15,217 nt of DNA from an uncultured Prevotella sp. (GTDB lineage: Bacteria; Bacteroidota; Bacteroidia; Bacteroidales; Bacteroidaceae): contig USPK01000040.1 in NCBI GenBank assembly GCA_900556465.1, positions 1-15,217 on the forward strand. Reading direction: 5' to 3'. Both the position numbers and the translations under genes were made by a program. Positions 6,342-13,751 of the stretch are shown here, piece by piece; the first letter of the stretch is position 1, and every line of letters starts with the position of its first letter. The notes under the pieces were generated by a model. That model was not told the origin of the DNA. It did no database searches and was given only the letters and a program-made list of their open reading frames with translations.

Positions 6342-7409
6342 ATGATTTCTCTAAAACAAAAGAAAAGACACCTGCGGCGCATCCTGATCCGCAATATCAC
6401 GCTCAACACGGTCTGTATCGCGCTGACGGCCTGGGGTATCACGTGGGCCGTCAAGCACTTTTGGCGGAACGTCAACTTCGAGGTGACGAACGACGCCTAC
6501 GTAGACCAGTACGTGGCGCCCGTCAACGTGCGCGTGGCCGGCTACGTCAAGGAGGTACGCTTCACGGAACACCAGTACGTACACCGGGGCGACACGCTCC
6601 TGGTCCTGGACGACAGCGAATACCGCATACGGGTGAAGGAGGCGGAAGCCGCCCTGCTCGACGCCGAAGGGTCGGCCGACGTGCTGGCCTCGGGCATGCG
6701 GACCTCGCAAACGAACATCGCCGTACAGGAAGCCAACATCGAGGAAGCGCGCGTCAAGATGGAACAGGCGGAAAACGACTTCCGCCGCTACGAACGGCTG
6801 CTGGCCGAGGAGTCGGTAGCGGAACAGCAATACGAACAGAAGAAGGCGGACTACGAAGCGGCCCGGGCGCGCTACGAGGCGTTGCGCAACGGACGCACGG
6901 CGGCCCGCTCGCAATATGAGGAATCGGCCAAGCGCCACGACAACGTGCAGGCGTCCATCATGAGCCGCGAGGCCGCGCTCGACCTGGCCCGGCTCAACCT
7001 GTCGTACACCGTCGTGACAGCGGCCTACGACGGCTACATGGGCCGCCGCACCCTGGAGGTGGGGCAATACGTGACCGCGGGGCAGACCATATCCTACCTG
7101 GTGCGGGGAGAGGACAAGTGGATCACGGCCAACTACCGCGAGACGCAAATCGACAACATCCACATCGGGCAGGAGGTGGACGTCACCGTCGACGCCTTGC
7201 CGGGCCGGCACTTCAAGGGCGTCGTGACCGCCATCTCGGAGGCGACGGGCTCGAAATACGCCCTGGTCCCGACGGACAACGCGACGGGAAACTTTGTGAA
7301 GGTGCAGCAGCGCATCCCGGTACGCATCGAGCTACAGGACATATCGGACAGCGACATGAGCCGCCTGCGCGCCGGCATGATGGTAGAGACGGCAGCTAAA
7401 AAGCATTGA
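6342..7409 (+). CDS. EmrA/HlyD-like membrane fusion adaptor
   Basis: A 355-aa periplasmic adaptor linking the inner-membrane pump to the TolC-like duct. A basic N terminus (MISLKQKKRHLRR) is followed by one transmembrane segment at about 17-37. Next comes the first half of the lipoyl-like domain (about 58-100, VNVRVAGYVKEVRFTEHQYV), a long coiled-coil hairpin (about 98-215, rich in Ala/Glu/Arg with RLLAEESVAEQQYEQKKADY at the turn region), the second lipoyl half (YDGYMGRRTLEVGQYVTAGQ) and a beta-barrel domain. The C-terminal segment SKYALVPTDNATGNFVKVQ followed by QRIPVRIEL is diagnostic of EmrA-type adaptors, as opposed to those of RND pumps. The stop is two bases before the MFS start, so the genes are tightly coupled. 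Confidence 0.93.
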   Translation: MISLKQKKRHLRRILIRNITLNTVCIALTAWGITWAVKHFWRNVNFEVTNDAYVDQYVAPVNVRVAGYVKEVRFTEHQYVHRGDTLLVLDDSEYRIRVKEAEAALLDAEGSADVLASGMRTSQTNIAVQEANIEEARVKMEQAENDFRRYERLLAEESVAEQQYEQKKADYEAARARYEALRNGRTAARSQYEESAKRHDNVQASIMSREAALDLARLNLSYTVVTAAYDGYMGRRTLEVGQYVTAGQTISYLVRGEDKWITANYRETQIDNIHIGQEVDVTVDALPGRHFKGVVTAISEATGSKYALVPTDNATGNFVKVQQRIPVRIELQDISDSDMSRLRAGMMVETAAKKH

Positions 7410-7411
7410 CT

Positions 7412-9007
7412 ATGGTGAACCTCAACTTACCGCTCCGTCCCTGGGTCCCGCAGTGGGTGGGCCTGGCCGTACTGTTCTACCTCTTCCTCCCCTTCTCCAT
7501 GCTTAACGGTACGTACACGGGGACCATGCAGGAATTGTCGGGCACGCTGGGCGTACTGAGCGAGGACATCTCCATGGGTTACTACGCCACGGCCGTAGGC
7601 ATGGCGGTAGCCTACCCCATCGTGAAGAAAATCCATACGAACCTGGCGCCCAAGACCATGTTGCTCTCGGACCTGACCTTACAGGTGCTGCTCTGCCTGG
7701 CTTGCGCGAACACGCAGAGCATAGACCTCATCATCTGCATCAGCTTCGCCATCGGATTTCTCAAGGCCTTCATCATGCTGTGGCTCATCATCCACGTACA
7801 GCCTTTCTTGACGCCGCGCAACGTCCGCAGCGAGTTCTACGCCTACTTCTTCCCCATCGTCTTCGGCGGCGGCCAGCTCTCGGTGGCCCTGACGGCGCTG
7901 CTGGCCTACTACTACGACTGGCGGCTGAGCTACTACTTCATGGCCCTGCTCCTGTTGGTGGGCATCCTGCTGGTACTCATCTTCTTCCGATTCGCCAAGA
8001 CGCAGTTCCACATCCCGTTGCGCGACCTGCACCTGCGGAGCATGTTCCTGGCGGCCGTAGGCGTCCTGATGGTGCTCTACGTCCTGGCCTACGGGCGCAC
8101 GCTGGACTGGTTCGCCTCCCCGACCATACAGGCCTACGCCGTAGCGGCGCCGCTGCTGCTGGGGCTTTTCCTCTGGCACCAAAGCACGATGGAGCATCCG
8201 TACGTGAGCCTGCAGCCCCTGACCAGCGGGAAGCGGCTGCTGGGCTACGCCTACATGATGATTGTCATGTTCTTCAGCGCCTCGAACTCTCTGGTGTCGA
8301 ACTTTCTGACTGGCTTCGCAGGTGTGGACTGTGTCCACACGAACATGCTCTGCCTCTGGCTGCTGCCGGGCTTTGGCGTAGGGGCCGTGGTGTGCTTCTG
8401 GTGGTTCCGGTGGCAACGCTGGCGGTTCCGCTACCTGGTTGGCGCGGGCATGGGGTGCTTCGCACTGTGTTTTGCGCTACTCTATTTCCGCATCTCGCCT
8501 ACGTGCTCGCTCGAGCTGCTCTATTTGCCTACCTTCTTCCGCGGGGTGGGGATGATGACACTCGTTATCGCGTTCAGCCTCTACGTAGTGGAGCACCTCG
8601 ACATGAAGTACATGCAGATGAACGCTTTCTATCTGATCATGTTCCGCTCGGTGCTGTCGCCCATGGCCGGCATGGCCTTTTTCTCGAACTGGATATACCG
8701 GCTCGAGGCGCACTCCCTGCCCACGCTGGCCACGACGGTGACCGCAGCGGACCCGGTGGCGGCGACCTCATACGGCGGAGCGTTGGCCCAGGCCGCGGCC
8801 GGCGGGCACGGATACGCCGAGGCCGCGCAACTGGCTGCGACCACGGTGGGCTCCGCCCTGCAGCAGCAGGCCCTGCTCGTAGCCATCCGCACGCAACTGG
8901 GCTGGCTGCTCGCCGCGGCCTTAGTGCTGGCCGTCGTCTCGTGCTTCATCCCCTTCCACCGGACCGTCCGCGTGAAGGTAGTCCGTACGGGTTCGGACAT
9001 GGTGTGA
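7412..9007 (+). CDS. EmrB-like MFS drug/proton antiporter (DHA2 type)
   Basis: A 531-aa inner-membrane transporter with about 14 hydrophobic segments, fitting the 14-TM DHA2 class that pairs with EmrA-type adaptors. The position of conserved MFS motif A (TM2-TM3 loop) reads VKKIHTNLAPKTMLL, lacking the usual G-x-x-x-D-R-x-G-R-R/K residues. This is degenerate compared with E. coli EmrB and resembles the Bacteroidota branch as I remember it. A periplasmic loop rich in Ala/Gly/Thr (about 437-485) precedes the last transmembrane helix, and the tail is short and basic. I use ATG 7412, two bases after the adaptor stop; the in-frame TTG at 7406 lies inside the adaptor gene. The substrate is unknown: family members export hydrophobic drugs, uncouplers, fatty acids or bile acids. 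No regulator gene is adjacent. Confidence 0.9.
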   Translation: MVNLNLPLRPWVPQWVGLAVLFYLFLPFSMLNGTYTGTMQELSGTLGVLSEDISMGYYATAVGMAVAYPIVKKIHTNLAPKTMLLSDLTLQVLLCLACANTQSIDLIICISFAIGFLKAFIMLWLIIHVQPFLTPRNVRSEFYAYFFPIVFGGGQLSVALTALLAYYYDWRLSYYFMALLLLVGILLVLIFFRFAKTQFHIPLRDLHLRSMFLAAVGVLMVLYVLAYGRTLDWFASPTIQAYAVAAPLLLGLFLWHQSTMEHPYVSLQPLTSGKRLLGYAYMMIVMFFSASNSLVSNFLTGFAGVDCVHTNMLCLWLLPGFGVGAVVCFWWFRWQRWRFRYLVGAGMGCFALCFALLYFRISPTCSLELLYLPTFFRGVGMMTLVIAFSLYVVEHLDMKYMQMNAFYLIMFRSVLSPMAGMAFFSNWIYRLEAHSLPTLATTVTAADPVAATSYGGALAQAAAGGHGYAEAAQLAATTVGSALQQQALLVAIRTQLGWLLAAALVLAVVSCFIPFHRTVRVKVVRTGSDMV

Positions 9008-9039
9008 AGCGAAGCCGCCGCGGTCTCTATACGACAAAC

Positions 9040-9102
9040 AATAGCCGGTTCGGCCCTGCGCCGCGCCCATATGGGCGGAGACGCAGGGCCGAACCGGCTA
9101 TT
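9040..9102. terminator. Nested inverted repeat between convergent genes
   Basis: Perfect 21-base arms at 9040-9060 and 9082-9102 enclose a 21-base centre containing its own 14-base perfect palindrome, CGCCCATATGGGCG (9064-9077). It lies between the MFS stop (9007) and the thiL stop (9120), where it would act on both transcripts. On the - strand the arm is followed by ATTGTTTGT, modestly T-rich; on the + strand there is no T tract. A bidirectional terminator is the simplest reading; DNA cruciform extrusion or protein binding are alternatives. Confidence 0.7.
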
Positions 9103-9119
9103 ACGACCACAAGGCGGGC

Positions 9120-10163
9120 TCAATCCTTGAGCGGATTCCAGCCCTGCGCCTTGAGTTCAAACTCCTGGCCGTCGCGGGTCACGAGGGCGCAGCCCTGTTC
9201 CGCTTTCGTGATGTGCCCGATGACTTTCACGTCGTCCAGGGCGAGCACGCGCTCGTGGTCGGCAAGGGGGACGGTGAACAGGAGTTCGTAGTCCTCGCCG
9301 CCGTTGAGCGCGCAGGTCGTTACGTTGAGGTTGAACTCCTCGGCGGCCACGGCCGTCTGGTAGTCCAGGGGGATGCGCTCCTCATAGATGCGGCAGCCCG
9401 TCCCCGAGTCGTGGCAGAGGTGGAGCATCTCGGAAGAGAGGCCGTCACTAATGTCAATCATCGAAGTCGGGCGGATGCCCGCCTCGCGCAAGGCCTGGAC
9501 GACGTCGCGCCGGGCCTCGGGCTTCAGGAAACGCTCCAGGAGATACTCGCGACCGGAGAAGTCGGGCTGGGCCGCCTCCGCGCCTTCCGCCGGCCGGGTG
9601 ACGAAGACCGCTTTCTCACGCTCAAGAAGCTGGAGTCCCATGTACGCGGCGCCGAGATTACCGCTGACGCAGACCAGGTCGTTTTCCTGCGCGCCGCTGC
9701 GGTAGGCGATGTCTTCGGGCGCCGCTTCGCCGATGCACGTGGCCGCGAGGGCCAGCCCCGTGAGCGAGGTTGTGGTGTCGCCGCCTACGAGGTCTACGCC
9801 GTGGCGCTCACAGGCGAGCCGGATGCCGGCATAAAGGGCGTCGGCGTCCTCGAGGGAGAAACGCCGGCTCAGGGCGACGTCGACCAGGAGCTGGCGCGGC
9901 GTCCCGTTCATGGCGTACACGTCGGAGAAGTTTACCATCGCCGTCTTGTAGCCCAGATGCTTGAGCGGCGTATATACCAAGTCGAAATGGATGCCCTCCA
10001 TCAGCATGTCGCTCGTTACGAGGACCTGCTTGTCGGGGTAAGCGAGGACGGCGCAGTCGTCGCCCACGCCCTTGCGCGTCGAGGCCCCGGGCGCGGGGAG
10101 GTCATGCGTGAGCCGGTCGATGAGGCCGAACTCGCCGAGTGTCGATATTTCTGTTCGCTGCAT
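9120..10163 (-). CDS. thiL: Thiamine-monophosphate kinase
   Basis: A 347-aa cytosolic enzyme that phosphorylates thiamine monophosphate to thiamine diphosphate with ATP, the last step in making the active cofactor. It has the ThiL/PurM-like ATP-binding fold. Motifs in order are FGLIDRLT (12-19), GVGDDCAVL (32-40), TSDMLMEGIHFD (50-61), MVNFSDVYAMNGTPRQLLV (76-94), DLVGGDTTTS (124-133), the domain-linking region DLVCVSGNLGAA, IDISDGLSSEM (236-246) and NGGEDYELLFTVP (287-299). Acidic metal-binding residues are present in DD (35-36), SD (51-52), GGDT and ISDG. Length is slightly above the usual 320-330. Its ATG is 23 bases after the stop of the outer-membrane protein gene, so it is probably co-transcribed with it. 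No other thiamine genes are in the window. Confidence 0.95.
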   Translation of the reverse strand: MQRTEISTLGEFGLIDRLTHDLPAPGASTRKGVGDDCAVLAYPDKQVLVTSDMLMEGIHFDLVYTPLKHLGYKTAMVNFSDVYAMNGTPRQLLVDVALSRRFSLEDADALYAGIRLACERHGVDLVGGDTTTSLTGLALAATCIGEAAPEDIAYRSGAQENDLVCVSGNLGAAYMGLQLLEREKAVFVTRPAEGAEAAQPDFSGREYLLERFLKPEARRDVVQALREAGIRPTSMIDISDGLSSEMLHLCHDSGTGCRIYEERIPLDYQTAVAAEEFNLNVTTCALNGGEDYELLFTVPLADHERVLALDDVKVIGHITKAEQGCALVTRDGQEFELKAQGWNPLKD

Positions 10164-10186
10164 GTATTCCGGTTTATCGTCCCATG

Positions 10187-10663
10187 TCAGAAATAGAAAC
10201 CAACCCCGATGCTGGCGCCCACCGAACTGTTGTTGCTGAAATCGTGCAAGCTCATCTTGTAATAAAGTGCGGGCTCGATGGTCAGGAACTTATTCACGAA
10301 GAAGGCGTAACCAACGCGGAGGGGAATCATCACGTCGTTGTTGCTCTTCGTAAAGTGATTGTACTCAGCGCCTGCCCCGAGATAGACGCCGCACTGGTCG
10401 AAGTAGTAACGCACCCCGGCGCCGACGCTCACGTCGTCCATGTTGCGCGTGTGCTCATAGCCCACGTTGCCGTGAAGCATAAGGCAGTCGGCAATGAAAT
10501 AACCGGCGTCGGCGTTAAGGCCTAAGCGGAACTTTTCACTGGAACTGTAAGAGAAGCCGAGGCCAGTTGCCGACAGCCCTCCGTACTTGGTTCCTTTCTC
10601 AAACTGGGCATGTGCCGTCAGCGCCACTACGAGGAGCAGCAACAGAGTGGTGATTTTTTTCAT
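10187..10663 (-). CDS. Small outer-membrane beta-barrel protein
   Basis: A 158-aa exported protein with a clear signal peptide (MKKITTLLLLLVVALTAHA, cleavage before QF at 20-21). The mature part of about 139 residues has alternating hydrophobic/polar strands of about 8-10 residues, such as FRLGLNADAGYF, LHGNVGYEHTR, VSVGAGVRYYF, VYLGAGAEYNHF, MIPLRVGYAFF, LTIEPALYYKM and VGASIGVGFYF. It ends in aromatic Phe, the usual beta-barrel assembly signal. This fits an eight-stranded OmpA/OmpX-like barrel, the PF13505-type family common in Bacteroidota. The exact function is unknown; adhesion, membrane integrity and porin-like roles are all possible. GC content is visibly lower than in its neighbours. 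It lies upstream of thiL in the same direction and has its own promoter box. Confidence 0.85.
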   Translation of the reverse strand: MKKITTLLLLLVVALTAHAQFEKGTKYGGLSATGLGFSYSSSEKFRLGLNADAGYFIADCLMLHGNVGYEHTRNMDDVSVGAGVRYYFDQCGVYLGAGAEYNHFTKSNNDVMIPLRVGYAFFVNKFLTIEPALYYKMSLHDFSNNSSVGASIGVGFYF

Positions 10664-10695
10664 GTCTTTTTGTCTTTGAATCTTATCGGATAAGG

Positions 10696-10712
10696 TTTGA
10701 ATTTCAAATATA
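10696..10712 (-). promoter_or_regulatory. Promoter -7 box of the outer-membrane protein gene
   Basis: Read on the - strand, TATATTTG (10712-10705) matches TAnnTTTG. Transcription would begin near 10698, about 35 bases before the ATG at 10663, and the leader is A-rich just before the start. No good -33 TTTG lies at the right distance. TTTGAA (10696-10701) and TTCAAA (10703-10708) form a short inverted repeat over the box and start site, a possible operator. Confidence 0.5.
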
Positions 10713-10879
10713 AGGATATATTTCCAATTCGAGTATCACGGTAGCCACTGTTTAACTTTTCTTCAGATACGGCACAGGCCTCGGCGCGCCCAGGTCGGTC
10801 CGGGTGGCGCGGCGGCCGGTCTCTCCGCGACGCGGGCCGGTCCCGCTCCCGGCGTGCCGACGACCCCGGGAGGCGGGGC

Positions 10880-10914
10880 AAGAAAAAGGCCGCCGGAGCG
10901 TTAGTCCGGCGGCC
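10880..10914 (-). terminator. Strong intrinsic terminator of the C1 peptidase gene
   Basis: Perfect 10-base arms, GGCCGCCGGA (10888-10897) and TCCGGCGGCC (10905-10914), surround a seven-base loop. On the - strand the stem runs directly into T5 followed by CTT (10887-10880). It lies 31 bases past the peptidase stop codon and separates that transcript from the outer-membrane protein unit. The remaining sequence, 10715-10879, is GC-rich with nothing I can assign. Confidence 0.9.
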
Positions 10915-10944
10915 AATGCCCTAAACGTTCAAGGCCGTGAGGCT

Positions 10945-12138
10945 TTATTTCAATCCGAGCTTCTTAGCGATGTCGGAAGGAATAGCGTCCTTGTGAATCA
11001 GGATATTCATCGTCTTGTAAGCCACATAAGGCTTGGAGACATACCACATACCTTTGTACGGGCCGATATTACCCCAGGAGTTCTTCATCATGAAGTACTC
11101 CTTACCGTTCTGGTCCTTGGCCAGACCGTAAATCACCATGCCGTGGTCGTCCGTAGTCTGCCACGAGTCGTAACCGGCCTGACGCATCTCCTGCGTAATG
11201 GTCAGCTCGCCCTGATTGTCGGCGGCCTTCACGGAGTTACGTTCGTTCGTACCAATCCAGCGGACGGCGTCGGAGCCCTGCGTGCCGGCCTTGGCACCCG
11301 TAGCGGGAACGGTGGCGATACCCTTGCCGGTGAAGCCGCGCTCGCTCACGTCGGCACCCCAAGCGAAGGTGTAGCCCTCGCGAATGGCGTTGTCCATCAC
11401 CTCCATAAACTCGTCGAGCGGCAGGTTATAGCTCTCGGCCCAGCGCCAGTTGTCCTGGATCTCAAGAATAAACTTGGTGTAGAAGGGATGGTGCGTATAG
11501 CTCGTGAGCGACACGTAGTCGTCCGGATTCAAGCCGAGGCTCTCAGCGAAACTCTTCGGCGTGTAGCTCTTCCCTTTGTAGGTGAACGTCTCAGGCAGCT
11601 TGCCGAAATAGTGCTCGTAGATGCTGCTCAGGTCCTGACGCCAGGCGGGCGCAATCTTAGAGAGCTTGCCCTTGGCGATAGCGCCCACGTAGGCCGAGGC
11701 AACGGCGTCGAGCTGGTTGAAGTTGAAGAGCGAGTCGCCGTAGAGGGAGCCGGGAGCCGGCATGGCTTCCTGGGGCACGATGCCGTAGTTCTTCAGGCAG
11801 TAGATGGCGTCATAGAACGAGCCGCCCTGCGAGAAGCTGGCGTCGCCGTGGGTGCGGATGGACTTGTCGGCGCGGTCCATGTACGTCTTGTAGACCAGGT
11901 AGGACTCGCACAGGTCGTATTCGCCCTTATTCATACGGAGCAGCTCCGCCTCCAGGAATCCGAGCGAAGAGTAAGCCCAGCACGTGCCGCTCTGATTCTG
12001 GTCCTTGACAGAGGTAATAGGGTTCTCCTTCACGACAGTAAAGGCCAAAGTGTCGTCGGCGGCCTTGTTCGCCTGGGCCGCCATGCTTCCTGGCAGCAGG
12101 CAAGTCAGCGCTGCTGCGATGAGAAAGTGTTTCTTCAT
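10945..12138 (-). CDS. Exported C1-family cysteine peptidase (PepC/bleomycin hydrolase-like)
   Basis: A 397-aa papain-fold peptidase of the C1B (bleomycin hydrolase/aminopeptidase C) type. A signal peptide covers about residues 1-21 (cleavage near AAQ/A), so it acts outside the cytoplasm, unlike classical cytosolic PepC. The active site is complete: oxyanion Gln47 and nucleophile Cys53 in KDQNQSGTCWAYSS, His332 in TDDHGMVIYG and Asn353 in MKNSWG. SFSQGGSFYDAIYCLKNYGIVPQEAMP (101-127, cited by span) fits the C1B subfamily, as does the large insert before the His. Length is a little below the 440-470 of cytosolic members. Whether it acts as aminopeptidase or endopeptidase is not decided. It follows the Xaa-Pro aminopeptidase gene after 69 bases with no recognisable promoter or terminator between, suggesting a peptide-degradation operon. 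Confidence 0.92.
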   Translation of the reverse strand: MKKHFLIAAALTCLLPGSMAAQANKAADDTLAFTVVKENPITSVKDQNQSGTCWAYSSLGFLEAELLRMNKGEYDLCESYLVYKTYMDRADKSIRTHGDASFSQGGSFYDAIYCLKNYGIVPQEAMPAPGSLYGDSLFNFNQLDAVASAYVGAIAKGKLSKIAPAWRQDLSSIYEHYFGKLPETFTYKGKSYTPKSFAESLGLNPDDYVSLTSYTHHPFYTKFILEIQDNWRWAESYNLPLDEFMEVMDNAIREGYTFAWGADVSERGFTGKGIATVPATGAKAGTQGSDAVRWIGTNERNSVKAADNQGELTITQEMRQAGYDSWQTTDDHGMVIYGLAKDQNGKEYFMMKNSWGNIGPYKGMWYVSKPYVAYKTMNILIHKDAIPSDIAKKLGLK

Positions 12139-12207
12139 TTCTTAAGTTTTTGTTGATATTTGAATTAAACGGATGATGCAGAGATGCCGGCGCAGTGGCG
12201 TCCGGGC

Positions 12208-13632
12208 TTATTCCGCCTTCGCGGGTTCCTCCTCCCGGCAGCGGCGCAGGTATTCCTCCACGTCGTCGGCCTTATAGGGGATGCGCTCCTCGCCGAGGAA
12301 GCGGCAGCCGTCGGCGGTCACGAGCACGTCGTCCTCGATGCGGATGCCGCCGAAGTCTTTGTATTTCTCTATCTCGTCGAAGTTGAGGAACTCGGCGTGA
12401 GTCCCTTCGCGGCGCCACAGGTCGATGAGGTCCGGGATAAAGTAGATGCCCGGCTCGTCCGTTACGACGAAGCCCTCCTCCAGGCGGCGGGCAAAGCGCA
12501 GGCTGGCCGTGCCGAACTGCGTAGAGGGCCGCGTCTCCTCGTCATAGCCCACGTACGTCTGGCCCAGGCCCTCCATGTCGTGCACGTCCATGCCCATCAT
12601 GTGGCCCAGTCCGTGGGGCAGGAAGAGGGCATGCGCTCCGGCGCGCACGGCTTCCTCCGTGTCGCCGCGCATGAGTCCGAGCTCCTTCAGGCGGTCCGTC
12701 ATGAGGCGGCATACGCCCATGTGCACGTCCCACCAGCGCACGCCGGGCCGTGCCTGGGTCAGCGCCAGGTCGTGGCAGTCCACGACGATGTCGTATATGG
12801 CCCGCTGGCGGCTGGTGAAGTGCCCGTCCACCGGCGTCGTGCGCGTGTGGTCCGAGCAGTAGTGCTCCAGCGTCTCGGCGCCGGCGTCGCAAAGCATGAG
12901 GCGACCCGCTTCGAGCGGACGGGGTGAGGGATAGCCGTGGAGTATTTCGCCGTGCATCGACACGATGCTCTGGAACGAGACGATGGAGCCCAGCTTCGCC
13001 GCGATGCCGTCCAGCACGCCGCCGATGTATTGCTCCGTCACGCCCGGGCGGCACAGGCGCATGGCGGCCGTGTGCATCTCGTAGCCGATGTGGCTCGCGC
13101 GCTCCAGTTCGGCGATTTCTTCCGCGCTCTTCTTTGAGCGGAGCTTCACCACGGCCTGGATGAGGGGCAGCGAAGCGGCCTCGCGCTGCTTCGACGGGTG
13201 GATGCCCAGCAGGTCCATGATCTGTATCTGCGTGTCGAAGCGGTAGGGCGGCAGGAAGTGGACCTTGCGGCCCTGGGCCACGGCTTCGGCGACGAGGGCC
13301 GACAGGCGCGCCATCGGCGCCGATTCCGCCACGCCGCACTCCTCGGCCATCTGTCCCACGGACGTAACCGAGCCGTACCAGACAATATCGTCAATGTCGA
13401 TTTCGTCACCGATGAGCACTTCGCGGCCCGAGTCGGCGTCGATGACGCCTACCAGTCCGTCGCGGTGCTGACCGAAGAAATACAGGAAGCTACTGTCCTG
13501 CCGAAATTTGTAAGCATTTGCCGGATAGTTCATCGGGCTGTCGTTGTTTCCGAACAGAACGATGAGGCCGTTCCCTACGAGACGGCGCAAAGCCTCCCGG
13601 CGACCTACGTATGTTTCCCTTGAAAATAGCAT
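12208..13632 (-). CDS. Xaa-Pro aminopeptidase-like metallopeptidase, M24B
   Basis: A 474-aa PepP-type enzyme that removes the N-terminal residue from peptides with proline in second position, probably in the cytoplasm as no signal peptide is seen. The N-terminal creatinase-like domain (about 1-160; NYPANAYKFRQDSSFLYFFG) is followed by the pita-bread catalytic domain. All five metal ligands are visible (numbered from the chosen ATG): Asp249 in CDAG, Asp261 in SDHTR, His344 in HGLGHMMGMDVHD, Glu393 in TDEPGIYF and Glu433 in GGIRIEDDVLV. I use ATG 13632 (MLFSRETYVGRREAL) rather than the TTG at 13656: the TTG lies in a stem-loop of the leader, and the ATG gives the normal family N terminus. It is the first gene of the leftward block and is divergent from the patatin gene. 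Confidence 0.94.
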   Translation of the reverse strand: MLFSRETYVGRREALRRLVGNGLIVLFGNNDSPMNYPANAYKFRQDSSFLYFFGQHRDGLVGVIDADSGREVLIGDEIDIDDIVWYGSVTSVGQMAEECGVAESAPMARLSALVAEAVAQGRKVHFLPPYRFDTQIQIMDLLGIHPSKQREAASLPLIQAVVKLRSKKSAEEIAELERASHIGYEMHTAAMRLCRPGVTEQYIGGVLDGIAAKLGSIVSFQSIVSMHGEILHGYPSPRPLEAGRLMLCDAGAETLEHYCSDHTRTTPVDGHFTSRQRAIYDIVVDCHDLALTQARPGVRWWDVHMGVCRLMTDRLKELGLMRGDTEEAVRAGAHALFLPHGLGHMMGMDVHDMEGLGQTYVGYDEETRPSTQFGTASLRFARRLEEGFVVTDEPGIYFIPDLIDLWRREGTHAEFLNFDEIEKYKDFGGIRIEDDVLVTADGCRFLGEERIPYKADDVEEYLRRCREEEPAKAE

Positions 13633-13650
13633 AAATCGTACGGTTTTTAA

Positions 13651-13674
13651 GAGCAATGCGTTGACACATTGCTC
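13651..13674 (-). promoter_or_regulatory. Stem-loop in the leader of the M24B gene
   Basis: GAGCAATG (13651-13658) and CATTGCTC (13667-13674) are perfect eight-base arms around an eight-base loop. It lies between the predicted start site (near 13681) and the ATG at 13632, so it would be near the 5' end of the mRNA. It could stabilise the transcript or bind a regulator. Confidence 0.45.
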
Positions 13675-13687
13675 GTTTTATTAAGCG

Positions 13688-13726
13688 CAAAGTTACGGAG
13701 AATCTTTTGGAAAAACCTTATCTTTG
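13688..13726. promoter_or_regulatory. Divergent promoter pair
   Basis: On the - strand TAACTTTG (13695-13688) faces the M24B gene; on the + strand TATCTTTG (13719-13726) faces the patatin gene. Both match TAnnTTTG exactly. The 23 bases between them must carry both -33 regions, which are weak (no TTTG at ideal spacing). The overlap suggests that the two promoters could interfere with each other. The + start site near 13733 lies downstream of the TTG at 13707, which rules out that longer start for the patatin gene. Confidence 0.65.
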
Positions 13727-13751
13727 CAATGTTTTTTCTACGAAAATCATC

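Noticed and set aside
7702..9291. 529-aa + frame overlapping the MFS gene and the end of thiL
   Set aside because: Arg/Pro/His-rich shadow that runs through the inverted repeat and two real genes.
10660..10881. 73-aa - strand frame upstream of the outer-membrane protein gene
   Set aside because: It covers that gene's promoter and begins in the terminator region; no recognisable protein.
13707..13751. TTG start 15 codons upstream for the patatin-like gene
   Set aside because: The -7 box at 13719-13726 places the transcript start after this TTG.
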